From an uncultured Nitrospirota bacterium (GTDB taxonomy: Bacteria; Nitrospirota; Nitrospiria; Nitrospirales; UBA8639), in the NCBI GenBank assembly GCA_937139405.1, contig CAKZPV010000032.1:124001-188000 (forward strand): a stretch of DNA of 64,000 nt. The letters run 5' to 3'. Numbering within the stretch: position 1 is the first letter of the stretch; every line of letters starts with the position of its first letter. Below are positions 63,882 to 64,000 of the stretch, one piece after another. Made by a program: the position numbers and the translations under genes. The notes beneath the pieces are model-generated. The model was not told the origin of the DNA and did no database searches. It saw nothing but the letters and a program-made list of their open reading frames with translations.

Positions 63882-64000
63882 TCACGGCTTACCCTTTTGC
63901 AATTCCTTTAAACGTTCTTCTGCCTTTCCCGCTATTGGGCTCTTCGCGTGATCACGAAGAATGCGCTCGTACAGCTCTTTAGCATGCGTTTGATTCTGTT
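63882..64000 (-). CDS. TPR-like protein C-terminus, partial
   Basis: The last 39 codons of a minus-strand gene entering from the right edge: NQTHAKELYERILRDHAKSP followed by IAGKAEERLKELQKGKP and a stop (63884-63882). The helical repeat pattern resembles YbgF/TPR-type proteins, but too little is visible to say more. Confidence 0.6.
   Translation of the reverse strand, partial: QNQTHAKELYERILRDHAKSPIAGKAEERLKELQKGKP

Noticed and set aside
1-64000. CRISPR arrays
   Set aside because: No regularly spaced identical repeats of 25-40 bases were seen. The only regular repeats are the short iterons at 8025.

Overview
The window reads as a chromosomal segment of moderate-GC Gram-negative bacterium. 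The gene set suggests a Nitrospira-like member of the Nitrospirota: a bufferin cluster with a PPK2 kinase, many TPR and DUF lipoproteins, paired TVP38 and disulfide-reductase genes, a GGDEF-EAL regulator and two sigma-70 genes. This placement is inferred from gene content, not from a marker gene. Both tRNA signals are on the minus strand, and most housekeeping genes are intact.

Layout. 1-4.9 kb: a two-gene minus-strand unit, a secreted protein followed by a very large YD-repeat (RHS-type) protein that runs off the left edge. 5.7-7.4 kb: a SEC-C/nuclease-fold gene split by a one-base frameshift at an A7 run. 7.4-12.1 kb: accessory DNA with a tRNA-Lys 3' fragment, diverged repeats, short iterons, an unknown HTH-bearing protein, an excisionase-like gene, a zinc-finger gene and a tyrosine integrase next to tRNA-Leu(UAA). 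12.4-20.7 kb: a Pal-like lipoprotein, UDP-glucuronate epimerase, a ClpS-like protein, a lysine-rich protein, a hydrolase-fold protein lacking its catalytic residues, two secreted unknowns and an SDR. 20.7-25.1 kb: bioD facing an aroQ-efp-accB-accC-thiE run. 25.2-30.1 kb: DUF2779, DUF4112, hemW, a flavin reductase and hsp20. 30.2-31.2 kb: a gene-poor stretch with a frameshifted small gene. 31.2-39.6 kb: oligopeptidase B, arfB, an alternative sigma-70 factor, a sensor kinase/regulator pair and rpoD. 40.2-44.2 kb: two signalling proteins. 44.2-50.9 kb: redox and membrane genes. 51-54.7 kb: a sigma/anti-sigma pair, a LuxR regulator and a TPR protein. 54.9-58.8 kb: MscS, DUF1287, SMR, PPK2 and DUF547.

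The most interesting block is 59.0-63.4 kb. A cysteine-rich lipoprotein-like bufferin precursor (BufA2) is followed by BufB (DUF692/MNIO oxidase) and BufC (DUF2063). These are closely packed or overlapping with a radical SAM/SPASM-like protein, a ferritin-like di-iron protein and a family-2 glycosyltransferase. The first three form a recognised copper-buffering peptide system. The last three suggest an extended pathway of peptide modification or metal handling, which is an inference from gene packing.

Two genes are broken by single-base changes at or next to homopolymer runs (A7 near 7.07 kb, GGG near 30.64 kb). Either both are real mutations (or, at A7, programmed slippage), or the assembly has homopolymer errors.
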